Shown piece by piece: positions 8,437 to 19,411 of a stretch of 64,000 nt of DNA; positions within the stretch are counted from its first letter, which is position 1; every line of letters begins with the position of its first letter. The stretch is from Flavobacterium haoranii (GTDB lineage: Bacteria; Bacteroidota; Bacteroidia; Flavobacteriales; Flavobacteriaceae). The translations under genes and the position numbers were made by a program. The stretch lies in the NCBI RefSeq assembly GCF_009363055.1, contig NZ_CP045292.1, positions 682,001 through 746,000 on the forward strand, read 5' to 3'. Below the pieces are notes generated by a model. It was given only the letters and a program-made list of their open reading frames with translations. It was not told the DNA's origin and did no database searches.

Positions 8437-11400
8437 TTATTTATTAAGATATAAATATCCTGATTTATCGTGTGTTTTGCCCTCTTCATCTTTGTAATTC
8501 AAGATATAGAAGTATGTTCCATCTGGTAATAATTCATTTTTATTTAAAGTAGTTCTGCCCTCAGAATATCCTTTAAATGAACGAATTAAATTATCATAAC
8601 CTTTTGTCTCATAAACCAATATTCCCCATCTGTTATAAATTTCAACAGTATTATTTGGGTAGCATTCAATTCCATCAATTACAAACATATCGTTAGAACC
8701 ATCATTGTTTGGAGAAACTGCATTATAAATTACAATGTCACAAGCAGGTAAAACAACGCAATCGTCATTAACATTCAAATATATTTCAAATTTAGAAGGA
8801 CAAGCATTATTTTCTAATGTAACTATGTATTGAATTGTATAATAGCCAGTTGCAACTCCATTTGGATCAAACATATTTCCATTTAGTCCACCAGAGTTTG
8901 TAACTTCAATCCATTCTCCATTTGTAGGTAACGATCCGTCTAAAATAGTAAATAAATTTATTGGTTCCTCATCTGTACAAATCGAATAAGGAATAGCATT
9001 GAAAGGTTGGTCAACATTTACATGAATAGTTTGATTAAATGTAGCAACATTTCCACAGTTATCACTTACTAACCATTCTCTCTCAATATAATATTCATAA
9101 ATACTGATTGTAGTTGTATTTTCATTATAATCTACACTTGCAATACCAGAACAATTATCACTAAATTCTAATTGAGGAATATCGGGAATTTCACTACAAT
9201 TTACTTCAATTTGTTCATCATAAGGGGTATCAAGAACAGGAGTTGTATTATCATAAACACTTATTGTTTGTGTATAAGTAATAAAGTTTCCACAATCGTC
9301 TGTTGCAGTCCAAGTTCTTAAAATAATATATTCTCCAGCACAAGCACTTTCATCAGTAATAATTTCATCATCAACTACAACTGTAGCATTTGAAGAACAA
9401 TTATCTGAGGCTGTTAACGTTTCAGCTGTCGGAACATTATCACAAGAAACTGAAACGTCTGATGGTAAATTTGATGTAAACTCAGGATTTGTAGTATCTT
9501 GAATGGTAAAAGTAGCCGAAGAGCTTGAACTGTTACCACAATCATCGGTTGCAGTGAAAGTTACGCTTACCGAACCAGTTGCTCCACAATCATCAGAAAG
9601 ACTAGCGTAGTTGTTAGACCAAGTTACCGACGAACAAGCATCAGAAGAAGAAGCGCCTCCGTTAGCAGCTAACCAAGCTTGTAAATCGGCGGTGTTTCCA
9701 TTACCATCACATTCCACAGTTAAATCTGAAGCAGCGATAGCAATAGTTGGTGCAGTTGTATCTTGAATAGTAAAAGTAGCCGAAGAAGTGGAACTGTTAC
9801 CACAATCATCTGTAACGGTGAAAGTTACACTTACCGAACCAGTCGCCCCACAATCATCAGACAAAGCAGAATAATCATTCGACCAAGTCACTGAAGAACA
9901 AGCATCAGAAGAAGAAGCGCCTCCGTTAGCAGCTAACCAAGCTTGTAAATCGGCGGTGTTTCCATTACCATCACATTCAACAGTTAAATCGGAAGCCAAA
10001 ATGTCAATCGTTGGCGCAGTAGTGTCTTGAATAGTAAAAGTAGCCGAAGAGCTTGAACTGTTACCACAATCATCGGTTGCAGTGAAAGTTACACTTACCG
10101 AACCCGTAGCGCCACAATCATCAGAAAGACTAGCGTAGTTGTTAGACCAAGTTACCGACGAACAAGCATCAGAAGAAGAAGCGCCTCCGTTAGCAGCTAA
10201 CCAAGCTTGTAAATCGGCGGTGTTTCCATTACCATCACATTCAACAGTTAAATCGGAAGCCAAAATGTCAATCGTTGGCGCAGTAGTGTCTTGAATAGTA
10301 AAAGTAGCTGAAGAACTTGAACTATTACCACAATCATCTGTAGCGGTGAAAGTTACACTTACCGAACCCGTAGCACCACAATCATCAGACAAAGCAGAAT
10401 AATCATTCGACCAAGTCACTGAAGAACAAGCATCAGAAGAAGAAGCGCCACCGTTAGCAGCTAACCAAGCTTGTAAATAGGCGGTGTTTCCATTACCATC
10501 ACATTCAACAGTTAAATCGGAAGCCAAAATATCAATAGTTGGTGCCGTAGTATCTACAATAGTAAAAGTAGCTGAAGAACTTGCGCTGTTTCCACAATCA
10601 TCGGTTGCAGTAAAAGTTACAGTTACCGAACCAGTCGCCCCACAATCATCAGACAAAGCAGAATAATCATTCGACCAAGTCACTGAAGAACAGTTATCTG
10701 AAGAAGAAGCTCCACCGTTTGAAGCTAACCAAGCTTGTAAATCGGCGGTGTTTCCATTACCGTCACATTCCACAGTTAAATCGGAAGCCACAATATCAAT
10801 AGTTGGTGCTGTAGTATCTTGAATAGTAAAAGTAGCCGAAGAGCTTGAACTGTTACCACAATCATCTGTTGCAGTAAAAGTTACAGTAATCGAACCAGTC
10901 GCCCCACAATCATCAGAAAGACTAGAATAGTTGTTAGACCAAGTTACTGAAGAACAACTATCTGAAGCCGAAGCGCCTCCGTTAGCAGCTAACCAAGTTT
11001 GTAAATCAACAGTATTTCCATTACCGTCACATTCCACAGTTAAATCAGCAGCGACAATATCAATAGTTGGTGCTGTAGTATCTTGAATAGTAAAAGTAGC
11101 CGAAGAGCTTGAACTGTTACCACAATCATCTGTTGCAGTAAAAGTTACAGTAATCGAACCAGTCGCCCCACAATCATCAGAAAGACTAGAATAGTTGTTA
11201 GACCAAGTTACTGAAGAACAACTATCTGAAGCCGAAGCGCCTCCGTTAGCAGCTAACCAAGTTTGTAAATCAACAGTATTTCCATTACCGTCACATTCCA
11301 CAGTTAAATCAGCAGCGACAATATCAATAGTTGGTGCTGTAGTATCTTGAATAGTAAAAGTAGCCGAAGAAGTCGAACTATTACCACAATCATCGGTTGC

Positions 11401-14400
11401 AGTGAAAGTTACAGTAACCGAACCAGTCGCCCCACAATCATCAGACAAAGCAGAATAATCATTCGACCAAGTTACTGAAGAACAGTTATCTGAAGAAGAA
11501 GCTCCACCATTTGAAGCTAACCAAGCTTGTAAATCGGCAGTGTTTCCATTACCGTCACATTCCACTGTTAAATCGGAAGCCACAATATCAATAGTTGGTG
11601 CTGTAGTATCTTGAATAGTAAAAGTAGCCGAAGAACTTGAACTATTACCACAATTATCGGTTGCAGTGAAAGTTACAGTAACCGAACCAGTCGCCCCACA
11701 ATCATCAGACAAAGCAGAATAATCATTCGACCAAGTTACTGAAGAACAGTTATCTGAAGAAGAAGCTCCACCATTTGAAGCTAACCAAGCTTGTAAATCG
11801 GCAGTGTTTCCATTACCATCACATTCCACAGTTAAATCAGCAGCAGCAATAGCAATCGTTGGCGCAGTAGTATCTTGAATAGTAAAAGTAGCCGAAGAGC
11901 TTGAACTATTACCACAATCATCGGTTGCAGTGAAAGTTACAGTAACCGAACCAGTCGCCCCACAATCATCAGACAAAGCAGAATAATCATTCGACCAAGT
12001 CACTGAAGAACAACTATCTGAAGAAGAAGCTCCACCGTTTGAAGCTAACCAAGCTTGTAAATCAGCAGTATTTCCATTACCATCACATTCCACTGTTACA
12101 TCAGCAGCGACAATATCAATAGTTGGTGCAGTAGTATCGACAATAGTAAAAGTAGCTGAAGAGCTTGAACTATTACCACAATCATCGGTTGCAGTGAAAG
12201 TTACACTTACCGAACCTGTAGTACCACAATCATCAGAAAGACTAGAATAGTTGTTAGACCAAGTCACTGAAGAACAAGCATCTGAAGAAGAAGCGCCTCC
12301 GTTAGCAGCTAACCAAGCTTGTAATTCAGCAGCGTTTCCGTTTCCGTCACATTCAACAGTTAAATCGGAAGCCAAAATGTCAATCGTTGGCGCAGTAGTA
12401 TCTTGAATAGTAAAAGTAGCCGAAGAGCTTGAACTGTTACCACAATCATCGATTGCAGTGAAAGTTACACTTACCGAACCCGTAGCGCCACAATCATCAG
12501 AAAGACTAGAATAGTCATTCGACCAAGTTACTGAAGAACAGCTATCTGAAGCCGAAGCTCCACCATTTGAAGCTAACCAAGCTTGTAAATCAGCAGTGTT
12601 TCCATTACCATCACATTCGACTGTTAAATCAGCAGCCACAATATCAATAGTTGGTGGAGTTGTATCTTGAATAGTAAAAGTAGCCGAAGAGCTTGAACTA
12701 TTACCACAATCATCGGTTGCAGTGAAAGTTACAGTAACCGAACCAGTCGCCCCACAATCATCAGAAAGACTAGAATAGTTGTTAGACCAAGTCACTGAAG
12801 AACAAGCATCAGAAGAAGAAGCGCCTCCGTTAGCAGCTAACCAAGTTTGTAAATCAACAGTATTTCCATTACCGTCACATTCCACAGTTAAATCAGCAGC
12901 GACAATATCAATAGTTGGTGCTGTAGTATCTTGAATAGTAAAAGTAGCCGAAGAGCTTGAACTGTTACCACAATCATCTGTTGCAGTAAAAGTTACAGTA
13001 ATCGAACCAGTCGCCCCACAATCATCAGAAAGACTAGAATAGTTGTTAGACCAAGTTACTGAAGAACAACTATCTGAAGCCGAAGCGCCTCCGTTAGCAG
13101 CTAACCAAGTTTGTAAATCAACAGTATTTCCATTACCGTCACATTCCACAGTTAAATCAGCAGCGACAATATCAATAGTTGGTGCTGTAGTATCTTGAAT
13201 AGTAAAAGTAGCCGAAGAAGTCGAACTATTACCACAATCATCGGTTGCAGTGAAAGTTACAGTAACCGAACCAGTCGCCCCACAATCATCAGACAAAGCA
13301 GAATAATCATTCGACCAAGTTACTGAAGAACAGTTATCTGAAGAAGAAGCTCCACCATTTGAAGCTAACCAAGCTTGTAAATCGGCAGTGTTTCCATTAC
13401 CGTCACATTCCACTGTTAAATCGGAAGCCACAATATCAATAGTTGGTGCTGTAGTATCTTGAATAGTAAAAGTAGCCGAAGAACTTGAACTATTACCACA
13501 ATTATCGGTTGCAGTGAAAGTTACAGTAACCGAACCAGTCGCCCCACAATCATCAGACAAAGCAGAATAATCATTCGACCAAGTTACTGAAGAACAGTTA
13601 TCTGAAGAAGAAGCTCCACCATTTGAAGCTAACCAAGCTTGTAAATCGGCAGTGTTTCCATTACCATCACATTCCACAGTTAAATCAGCAGCAGCAATAG
13701 CAATCGTTGGCGCAGTAGTATCTTGAATAGTAAAAGTAGCCGAAGAGCTTGAACTATTACCACAATCATCGGTTGCAGTGAAAGTTACAGTAACCGAACC
13801 AGTCGCCCCACAATCATCAGACAAAGCAGAATAATCATTCGACCAAGTCACTGAAGAACAACTATCTGAAGAAGAAGCTCCACCGTTTGAAGCTAACCAA
13901 GCTTGTAAATCAGCAGTATTTCCATTACCATCACATTCCACTGTTACATCAGCAGCGACAATATCAATAGTTGGTGCAGTAGTATCGACAATAGTAAAAG
14001 TAGCTGAAGAGCTTGAACTATTACCACAATCATCGGTTGCAGTGAAAGTTACACTTACCGAACCTGTAGTACCACAATCATCAGAAAGACTAGAATAGTT
14101 GTTAGACCAAGTCACTGAAGAACAAGCATCTGAAGAAGAAGCGCCTCCGTTAGCAGCTAACCAAGCTTGTAATTCAGCAGCGTTTCCGTTTCCGTCACAT
14201 TCAACAGTTAAATCGGAAGCCAAAATGTCAATCGTTGGCGCAGTAGTATCTTGAATAGTAAAAGTAGCCGAAGAGCTTGAACTGTTACCACAATCATCGA
14301 TTGCAGTGAAAGTTACACTTACCGAACCCGTAGCGCCACAATCATCAGAAAGACTAGAATAGTCATTCGACCAAGTTACTGAAGAACAGCTATCTGAAGC

Positions 14401-17400
14401 CGAAGCTCCACCATTTGAAGCTAACCAAGCTTGTAAATCGGCGGTGTTTCCATTACCATCACATTCAACAGTTAAATCGGAAGCCAAAATGTCAATCGTT
14501 GGCGCAGTAGTGTCTTGAATAGTAAAAGTTGCTGAAGAGCTTGAACTATTACCACAATCATCGGTTGCAGTGAAAGTTACAGTAACCGAACCAGTCGCCC
14601 CACAATCATCAGAAAGACTAGAATAGTTGTTAGACCAAGTTACCGACGAACAAGCATCAGAAGAAGAAGCTCCACCGTTTGAAGCTAACCAAGCTTGTAA
14701 ATCAGCAGTGTTTCCATTACCATCACATTCCACAGTTAAATCGGAAGCCAAAATGTCAATCGTTGGCGCAGTAGTGTCTTGAATAGTAAAAGTTGCTGAA
14801 GAGCTTGAACTATTACCACAATCATCGGTTGCAGTAAAGGTTACACTTACCGAACCAGTCGCCCCACAATCATCAGACAAAGCAGAATAATCATTCGACC
14901 AAGTTACCGACGAACAAGCATCAGAAGAAGAAGCGCCTCCGTTAGCAGCTAACCAAGCTTGTAAATCGGCAGTGTTTCCATTACCATCACATTCCACAGT
15001 TAAATCAGCAGCAGCAATAGCAATAGTTGGTGCTGTAGTATCTTGAATAGTGAATGTTGCAGAAGAAGTGGAACTGTTACCACAATCATCGGTTGCAGTG
15101 AAAGTTATACTTACCGAACCCGTAGCGCCACAATCATCAGAAAGACTAGAATAGTTGTTAGACCAAGTCACATTTGAACAAGCATCTGAAGAAGAAGCTC
15201 CACCATTAGAAGAAAGCCAAGCTTGTAAATCAGCAGTATTTCCATTACCATCACATTCCACTGTTACATCAGCAGCGACAATATCAATAGTTGGTGCAGT
15301 AGTATCGACAATAGTAAAAGTTGCTGAAGAGCTTGAACTATTACCACAATCATCGGTTGCAGTAAAGGTTACACTTACCGAACCTGTAGCGCCACAATCA
15401 TCAGAAAGACTAGAATAGTTGTTAGACCAAGTCACTGAAGAACAAGCATCTGAAGAAGAAGCGCCTCCGTTAGCAGCTAACCAAGCTTGTAATTCAGCAG
15501 CGTTTCCGTTTCCGTCACATTCAACAGTTAAATCGGAAGCCAAAATGTCAATCGTTGGCGCAGTAGTATCTTGAATAGTAAAAGTAGCCGAAGAGCTTGA
15601 ACTGTTACCACAATCATCGATTGCAGTGAAAGTTACACTTACCGAACCCGTAGCGCCACAATCATCAGAAAGACTAGAATAGTCATTCGACCAAGTTACT
15701 GAAGAACAGCTATCTGAAGCCGAAGCTCCACCATTTGAAGCTAACCAAGCTTGTAAATCAGCAGTGTTTCCATTACCATCACATTCGACTGTTAAATCAG
15801 CAGCCACAATATCAATAGTTGGTGGAGTTGTATCTTGAATAGTAAAAGTAGCCGAAGAGCTTGAACTATTACCACAATCATCGGTTGCAGTGAAAGTTAC
15901 AGTAACCGAACCAGTCGCCCCACAATCATCAGACAAAGCAGAATAATCATTCGACCAAGTTACTGAAGAACAGTTATCTGAAGAAGAAGCTCCACCATTT
16001 GAAGCTAACCAAGCTTGTAAATCGGCAGTGTTTCCATTACCGTCACATTCCACTGTTAAATCGGAAGCCACAATATCAATAGTTGGTGCTGTAGTATCTT
16101 GAATAGTAAAAGTAGCCGAAGAACTTGAACTATTACCACAATTATCGGTTGCAGTGAAAGTTACAGTAACCGAACCAGTCGCCCCACAATCATCAGACAA
16201 AGCAGAATAATCATTCGACCAAGTTACTGAAGAACAGTTATCTGAAGAAGAAGCTCCACCATTTGAAGCTAACCAAGCTTGTAAATCGGCAGTGTTTCCA
16301 TTACCATCACATTCCACAGTTAAATCAGCAGCAGCAATAGCAATAGTTGGTGCTGTAGTATCTTGAATAGTGAATGTTGCAGAAGAAGTGGAACTGTTAC
16401 CACAATCATCCGTAGCGGTGAAAGTTACAGTAACTGAACCAGTCGCCCCACAATCATCAGAAAGACTAGAATAGTTGTTAGACCAAGTCACATTTGAACA
16501 AGCATCTGAAGAAGAAGCTCCACCATTAGAAGAAAGCCAAGCTTGTAAATCGGCGGTGTTTCCATTACCGTCACATTCAACAGTTAAATCGGAAGCCAAA
16601 ATGTCAATCGTTGGCGCAGTAGTATCTTGAATAGTAAAAGTAGCCGAAGAGCTTGAACTGTTACCACAATCATCGGTTGCAGTGAAAGTTACACTTACCG
16701 AACCCGTAGCGCCACAATCATCAGAAAGACTAGAATAGTTGTTAGACCAAGTCACATTTGAACAAGCATCTGAAGAAGAAGCTCCACCATTAGAAGAAAG
16801 CCAAGCTTGTAAATCGGCGGTGTTTCCATTACCGTCACATTCCACAGTTAAATCAGCAGCAGCAATAGCAATAGTTGGTGCTGTAGTATCTTGAATAGTA
16901 AAAGTAGCTGAAGAGCTTGAACTATTACCACAATCATCAGTAGCAGTAAAAGTTACAGTAACCGAACCAGTCGCACCACAATCATCAGACAAAGCAGAAT
17001 AATCATTCGACCAAGTCACTGAAGAACAACTATCTGAAGAAGAAGCTCCACCGTTTGAAGCTAACCAAGCTTGTAAATCAGCAGTATTTCCATTACCATC
17101 ACATTCCACTGTTACATCAGCAGCGACAATATCAATAGTTGGTGCAGTAGTATCGACAATAGTAAAAGTAGCTGAAGAGCTTGAACTATTACCACAATCA
17201 TCGGTTGCAGTAAAGGTTACACTTACCGAACCTGTAGCGCCACAATCATCAGAAAGACTAGCGTAGTTGTTAGACCAAGTCACTGAAGAACAAGCATCTG
17301 AAGAAGAAGCGCCTCCGTTAGCAGCTAACCAAGCTTGTAATTCAGCAGCGTTTCCGTTTCCGTCACATTCAACAGTTAAATCGGAAGCCAAAATGTCAAT

Positions 17401-19020
17401 CGTTGGCGCAGTAGTGTCTTGAATAGTAAAAGTTGCTGAAGAGCTTGAACTATTACCACAATCATCGGTTGCAATAAAGGTTACACTTACCGAACCTGTA
17501 GCGCCACAATCATCAGAAAGACTAGAATAGTTATTCGACCAAGTTACCGAAGAACACGCATCTGAAGAGGAAGCTCCACCGTTTGAAGCTAACCAAGCTT
17601 GTAAATCGGCAGTATTTCCATTACCGTCACATTCCACAGTTAAATCAGCAGCGGCAATATCAATAGTTGGTGCCGTAGTATCGTTTATTAAAATAGTTTG
17701 ATTACAAGTAAATGTATTTAATATTGTTGTTTCGTTTGGATCATGAATACCATTATTATTGTCGTCTTGGTATTCAGTAACTGTATATGTTCTTATAACA
17801 TTTGAATTACAACCTGCATAAGCACTATTTTGTACAGTTATTAATATAATTCCACACGGATTATCTCCTATAAATCCATCACCATTTCCTAATGCTTCAA
17901 AATCACTTTCAGAAATTTCTCCTTCAATAGGAAGTAAATCATAACATTCTAAAGTTGTTGGAGGAAATGTAGGACATGTTACTAAAAATTCACAACAAAC
18001 AATTTGAGAAATAGTAGTTGAATAGGTTTTAATACATCCAATAGCATCTGTTACAGTAACATTGTAAGTGCCTTCGCTTAAACCAGAAACATCTTCATTT
18101 GTTGATCCAGTATTCCAGCTATAAGTATAAGGTGGAGTTCCTCCACTTACTGTTAAATCTATTGATGCTGTAGAGTTTGGATCACAGGTTAACCCTTGAA
18201 CATTAGCATTAATTAGTAGCTCAGACGGAAAATTTAATAAAACTGAAAAAGTATTTGTTGTGCCATATGAATCTGTTACTGTTAATGTTGCAGTTGTTGC
18301 AGATAAAGACGTATAGGTATTTATAGGGTTCTCTTGAGTAGAATCTATAATACCATCTGAATCAAAATCCCATGCATATGAGTAGGGAGGGTTTCCTCCA
18401 GTTGTTGTAGATTCAAAATTAATAGTTGCAAGGTTCCCAGAAGTACAACCTTCATAATTAAATTGAACTGCTAGTGGTGCAACAACTACAACGCTTCCAG
18501 GATATTCACATTGTGATCTGTTGTAAGAATGACAGTTGTAAGGAACGAGTAAATTATTGTTACCACTTGTTTTCCAAACAATTAAGATTCTATCGAGCAT
18601 AATTTCTTGGCCACAAACCCAGTTAAAAGGACCATATAATAATCTTTGTCCACTTCCTGGTGCTACGGTTCCAAGACTTACGTTTAAAGAAGTTGAACTA
18701 CCATTGACAATTAAATCGGCAAACATTCTTGCATGATAAATATCACTATTAGAATTTGAAGTATAGTTCAACATGATGTACATAGTGTGACTAGTGCCTG
18801 GTGTACATGTAGTTGTGTCTAGTGGTACTCCGTTTACATCAGTCAAACTTAAAAAAACATTATCTAACGTATAATTGTTAGACGTACAATTGAAATAGTC
18901 CAAATAATAATTTGGAGAATTTCCACACAATCTCAAATCTGGCTTATCGGTTGTAAACTGTGAATAACAATTACCAATTGCGAATAAAATAAGCAACAGA
19001 TTAAATTTAAATACTCTCAT
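8437..19020 (-). CDS. Giant T9SS type B cell-surface adhesin with 31 HYR-like repeats
   Basis: A 3527-residue secreted protein. Order: signal peptide (MRVFKFNLLLILFAIGNCYS, residues 1-20), a beta-rich N-terminal domain, a PKD domain (about 180-265, PYSYAWDFDSDG), a SprB-type repeat (about 270-340, GGTPPYTYSWNTG), a short linker, 31 tandem 88-residue four-cysteine HYR-like domains (447-3174), two diverged HYR-like domains, and a gliding_CHU_C / type B sorting domain in the last ~95 residues (SPNNDGSNDMF, IYNRWG, PDGTYFYIL). The type B tail directs export by T9SS and is usually paired with a PorP/SprF protein, which lies next. Probable job: adhesion, gliding or surface layer. Each repeat has Cys at ECDG, DxC, DDCG and DDCG, probably two disulfides. 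Start is the ATG, not the upstream GTG. Confidence 0.95.
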   Translation of the reverse strand: MRVFKFNLLLILFAIGNCYSQFTTDKPDLRLCGNSPNYYLDYFNCTSNNYTLDNVFLSLTDVNGVPLDTTTCTPGTSHTMYIMLNYTSNSNSDIYHARMFADLIVNGSSTSLNVSLGTVAPGSGQRLLYGPFNWVCGQEIMLDRILIVWKTSGNNNLLVPYNCHSYNRSQCEYPGSVVVVAPLAVQFNYEGCTSGNLATINFESTTTGGNPPYSYAWDFDSDGIIDSTQENPINTYTSLSATTATLTVTDSYGTTNTFSVLLNFPSELLINANVQGLTCDPNSTASIDLTVSGGTPPYTYSWNTGSTNEDVSGLSEGTYNVTVTDAIGCIKTYSTTISQIVCCEFLVTCPTFPPTTLECYDLLPIEGEISESDFEALGNGDGFIGDNPCGIILITVQNSAYAGCNSNVIRTYTVTEYQDDNNNGIHDPNETTILNTFTCNQTILINDTTAPTIDIAAADLTVECDGNGNTADLQAWLASNGGASSSDACSSVTWSNNYSSLSDDCGATGSVSVTFIATDDCGNSSSSSATFTIQDTTAPTIDILASDLTVECDGNGNAAELQAWLAANGGASSSDACSSVTWSNNYASLSDDCGATGSVSVTFTATDDCGNSSSSSATFTIVDTTAPTIDIVAADVTVECDGNGNTADLQAWLASNGGASSSDSCSSVTWSNDYSALSDDCGATGSVTVTFTATDDCGNSSSSSATFTIQDTTAPTIAIAAADLTVECDGNGNTADLQAWLSSNGGASSSDACSNVTWSNNYSSLSDDCGATGSVSVTFTATDDCGNSSSSSATFTIQDTTAPTIDILASDLTVECDGNGNTADLQAWLSSNGGASSSDACSNVTWSNNYSSLSDDCGATGSVTVTFTATDDCGNSSTSSATFTIQDTTAPTIAIAAADLTVECDGNGNTADLQAWLASNGGASSSDNCSSVTWSNDYSALSDDCGATGSVTVTFTATDNCGNSSSSSATFTIQDTTAPTIDIVASDLTVECDGNGNTADLQAWLASNGGASSSDNCSSVTWSNDYSALSDDCGATGSVTVTFTATDDCGNSSSSSATFTIQDTTPPTIDIVAADLTVECDGNGNTADLQAWLASNGGASASDSCSSVTWSNDYSSLSDDCGATGSVSVTFTAIDDCGNSSSSSATFTIQDTTAPTIDILASDLTVECDGNGNAAELQAWLAANGGASSSDACSSVTWSNNYSSLSDDCGATGSVSVTFTATDDCGNSSSSSATFTIVDTTAPTIDIVAADVTVECDGNGNTADLQAWLSSNGGASSSDACSNVTWSNNYSSLSDDCGATGSVSITFTATDDCGNSSTSSATFTIQDTTAPTIAIAAADLTVECDGNGNTADLQAWLAANGGASSSDACSSVTWSNDYSALSDDCGATGSVSVTFTATDDCGNSSSSSATFTIQDTTAPTIDILASDLTVECDGNGNTADLQAWLASNGGASSSDACSSVTWSNNYSSLSDDCGATGSVTVTFTATDDCGNSSSSSATFTIQDTTAPTIDILASDLTVECDGNGNTADLQAWLASNGGASASDSCSSVTWSNDYSSLSDDCGATGSVSVTFTAIDDCGNSSSSSATFTIQDTTAPTIDILASDLTVECDGNGNAAELQAWLAANGGASSSDACSSVTWSNNYSSLSDDCGTTGSVSVTFTATDDCGNSSSSSATFTIVDTTAPTIDIVAADVTVECDGNGNTADLQAWLASNGGASSSDSCSSVTWSNDYSALSDDCGATGSVTVTFTATDDCGNSSSSSATFTIQDTTAPTIAIAAADLTVECDGNGNTADLQAWLASNGGASSSDNCSSVTWSNDYSALSDDCGATGSVTVTFTATDNCGNSSSSSATFTIQDTTAPTIDIVASDLTVECDGNGNTADLQAWLASNGGASSSDNCSSVTWSNDYSALSDDCGATGSVTVTFTATDDCGNSSTSSATFTIQDTTAPTIDIVAADLTVECDGNGNTVDLQTWLAANGGASASDSCSSVTWSNNYSSLSDDCGATGSITVTFTATDDCGNSSSSSATFTIQDTTAPTIDIVAADLTVECDGNGNTVDLQTWLAANGGASSSDACSSVTWSNNYSSLSDDCGATGSVTVTFTATDDCGNSSSSSATFTIQDTTPPTIDIVAADLTVECDGNGNTADLQAWLASNGGASASDSCSSVTWSNDYSSLSDDCGATGSVSVTFTAIDDCGNSSSSSATFTIQDTTAPTIDILASDLTVECDGNGNAAELQAWLAANGGASSSDACSSVTWSNNYSSLSDDCGTTGSVSVTFTATDDCGNSSSSSATFTIVDTTAPTIDIVAADVTVECDGNGNTADLQAWLASNGGASSSDSCSSVTWSNDYSALSDDCGATGSVTVTFTATDDCGNSSSSSATFTIQDTTAPTIAIAAADLTVECDGNGNTADLQAWLASNGGASSSDNCSSVTWSNDYSALSDDCGATGSVTVTFTATDNCGNSSSSSATFTIQDTTAPTIDIVASDLTVECDGNGNTADLQAWLASNGGASSSDNCSSVTWSNDYSALSDDCGATGSVTVTFTATDDCGNSSTSSATFTIQDTTAPTIDIVAADLTVECDGNGNTVDLQTWLAANGGASASDSCSSVTWSNNYSSLSDDCGATGSITVTFTATDDCGNSSSSSATFTIQDTTAPTIDIVAADLTVECDGNGNTVDLQTWLAANGGASASDSCSSVTWSNNYSSLSDDCGATGSITVTFTATDDCGNSSSSSATFTIQDTTAPTIDIVASDLTVECDGNGNTADLQAWLASNGGASSSDNCSSVTWSNDYSALSDDCGATGSVTVTFTATDDCGNSASSSATFTIVDTTAPTIDILASDLTVECDGNGNTAYLQAWLAANGGASSSDACSSVTWSNDYSALSDDCGATGSVSVTFTATDDCGNSSSSSATFTIQDTTAPTIDILASDLTVECDGNGNTADLQAWLAANGGASSSDACSSVTWSNNYASLSDDCGATGSVSVTFTATDDCGNSSSSSATFTIQDTTAPTIDILASDLTVECDGNGNTADLQAWLAANGGASSSDACSSVTWSNDYSALSDDCGATGSVSVTFTVTDDCGNSSTSSATFTIQDTTAPTIAIAASDLTVECDGNGNTADLQAWLAANGGASSSDACSSVTWSNNYASLSDDCGATGSVSVTFTATDDCGNSSSSSATFTIQDTTNPEFTSNLPSDVSVSCDNVPTAETLTASDNCSSNATVVVDDEIITDESACAGEYIILRTWTATDDCGNFITYTQTISVYDNTTPVLDTPYDEQIEVNCSEIPDIPQLEFSDNCSGIASVDYNENTTTISIYEYYIEREWLVSDNCGNVATFNQTIHVNVDQPFNAIPYSICTDEEPINLFTILDGSLPTNGEWIEVTNSGGLNGNMFDPNGVATGYYTIQYIVTLENNACPSKFEIYLNVNDDCVVLPACDIVIYNAVSPNNDGSNDMFVIDGIECYPNNTVEIYNRWGILVYETKGYDNLIRSFKGYSEGRTTLNKNELLPDGTYFYILNYKDEEGKTHDKSGYLYLNK
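9499..17682 (-). repeat. Tandem array of 31 x 264-bp HYR-like units in the adhesin gene
   Basis: Thirty-one units of exactly 264 bp (88 codons), each starting DTTAPTI (or DTTPPTI) and ending ATFTIQ/ATFTIV, with no length variation between them. Units fall into a few sequence types. Units 14-18 encode the same peptides as units 21-25; at DNA level about 10975-12590 and 12823-14438 are the same sequence offset by 1848 bp (seven units), so a segmental duplication of seven units has occurred. Units 6, 16 and 23 are also identical as protein, as are 8 and 20. The array must be considered hard to assemble with short reads. Confidence 0.93.
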
Positions 19021-19411
19021 AACCACATTATTTCTGAATGAATAAATTCTTTAAAAAAAATAAATGGTAGAGACTTGGGGTTGTTTAATTTTTTAGGAGC
19101 AAAAATCTGTGACATAAATTAATTATGTCATAAAAATTTTAACTAAATCCATTGGGGTGGATTAACATTTTGCAATAGCAAATAAAAACTTCAAATGGGG
19201 CCTATCTCTTAACTTAACGGTACGAAGTTATATAATTTAGAAACGAGTAAAAGAATAATAGCTTTATTTTTCGATGAAAAGATTGAAATAATCTTTGAAT
19301 TAACTGTTTTTTAATAAAAAAGGTTTAGTTTATTTAAATTATATTTACTTACTTTAGGATATAATAGGATACTAATAATTTTAAAATGATTATTAACGAA
19401 ATCTTCAAACT
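19021..19411. promoter_or_regulatory. Divergent intergenic region with a 19-bp palindrome
   Basis: This 391-bp spacer separates the giant adhesin (minus) and the sixA-like gene (plus). It contains GACATAAATTAATTATGTC at 19111-19129, an inverted repeat with 7-bp arms. On the minus strand this palindrome is directly upstream of a near-consensus -7 box (GATTTTTG), so it overlaps the expected -33 region of the adhesin promoter and is a candidate operator. On the plus side TACTTTAG (about 19348) is a weak -7 candidate for the polyphosphate operon. No coding potential was seen. Confidence 0.45.

Noticed and set aside
10484..10666. Plus-strand open frames inside the adhesin repeats
   Set aside because: They are shadows of the repeated minus-strand codons and recur with the repeat unit; no start context or domain.
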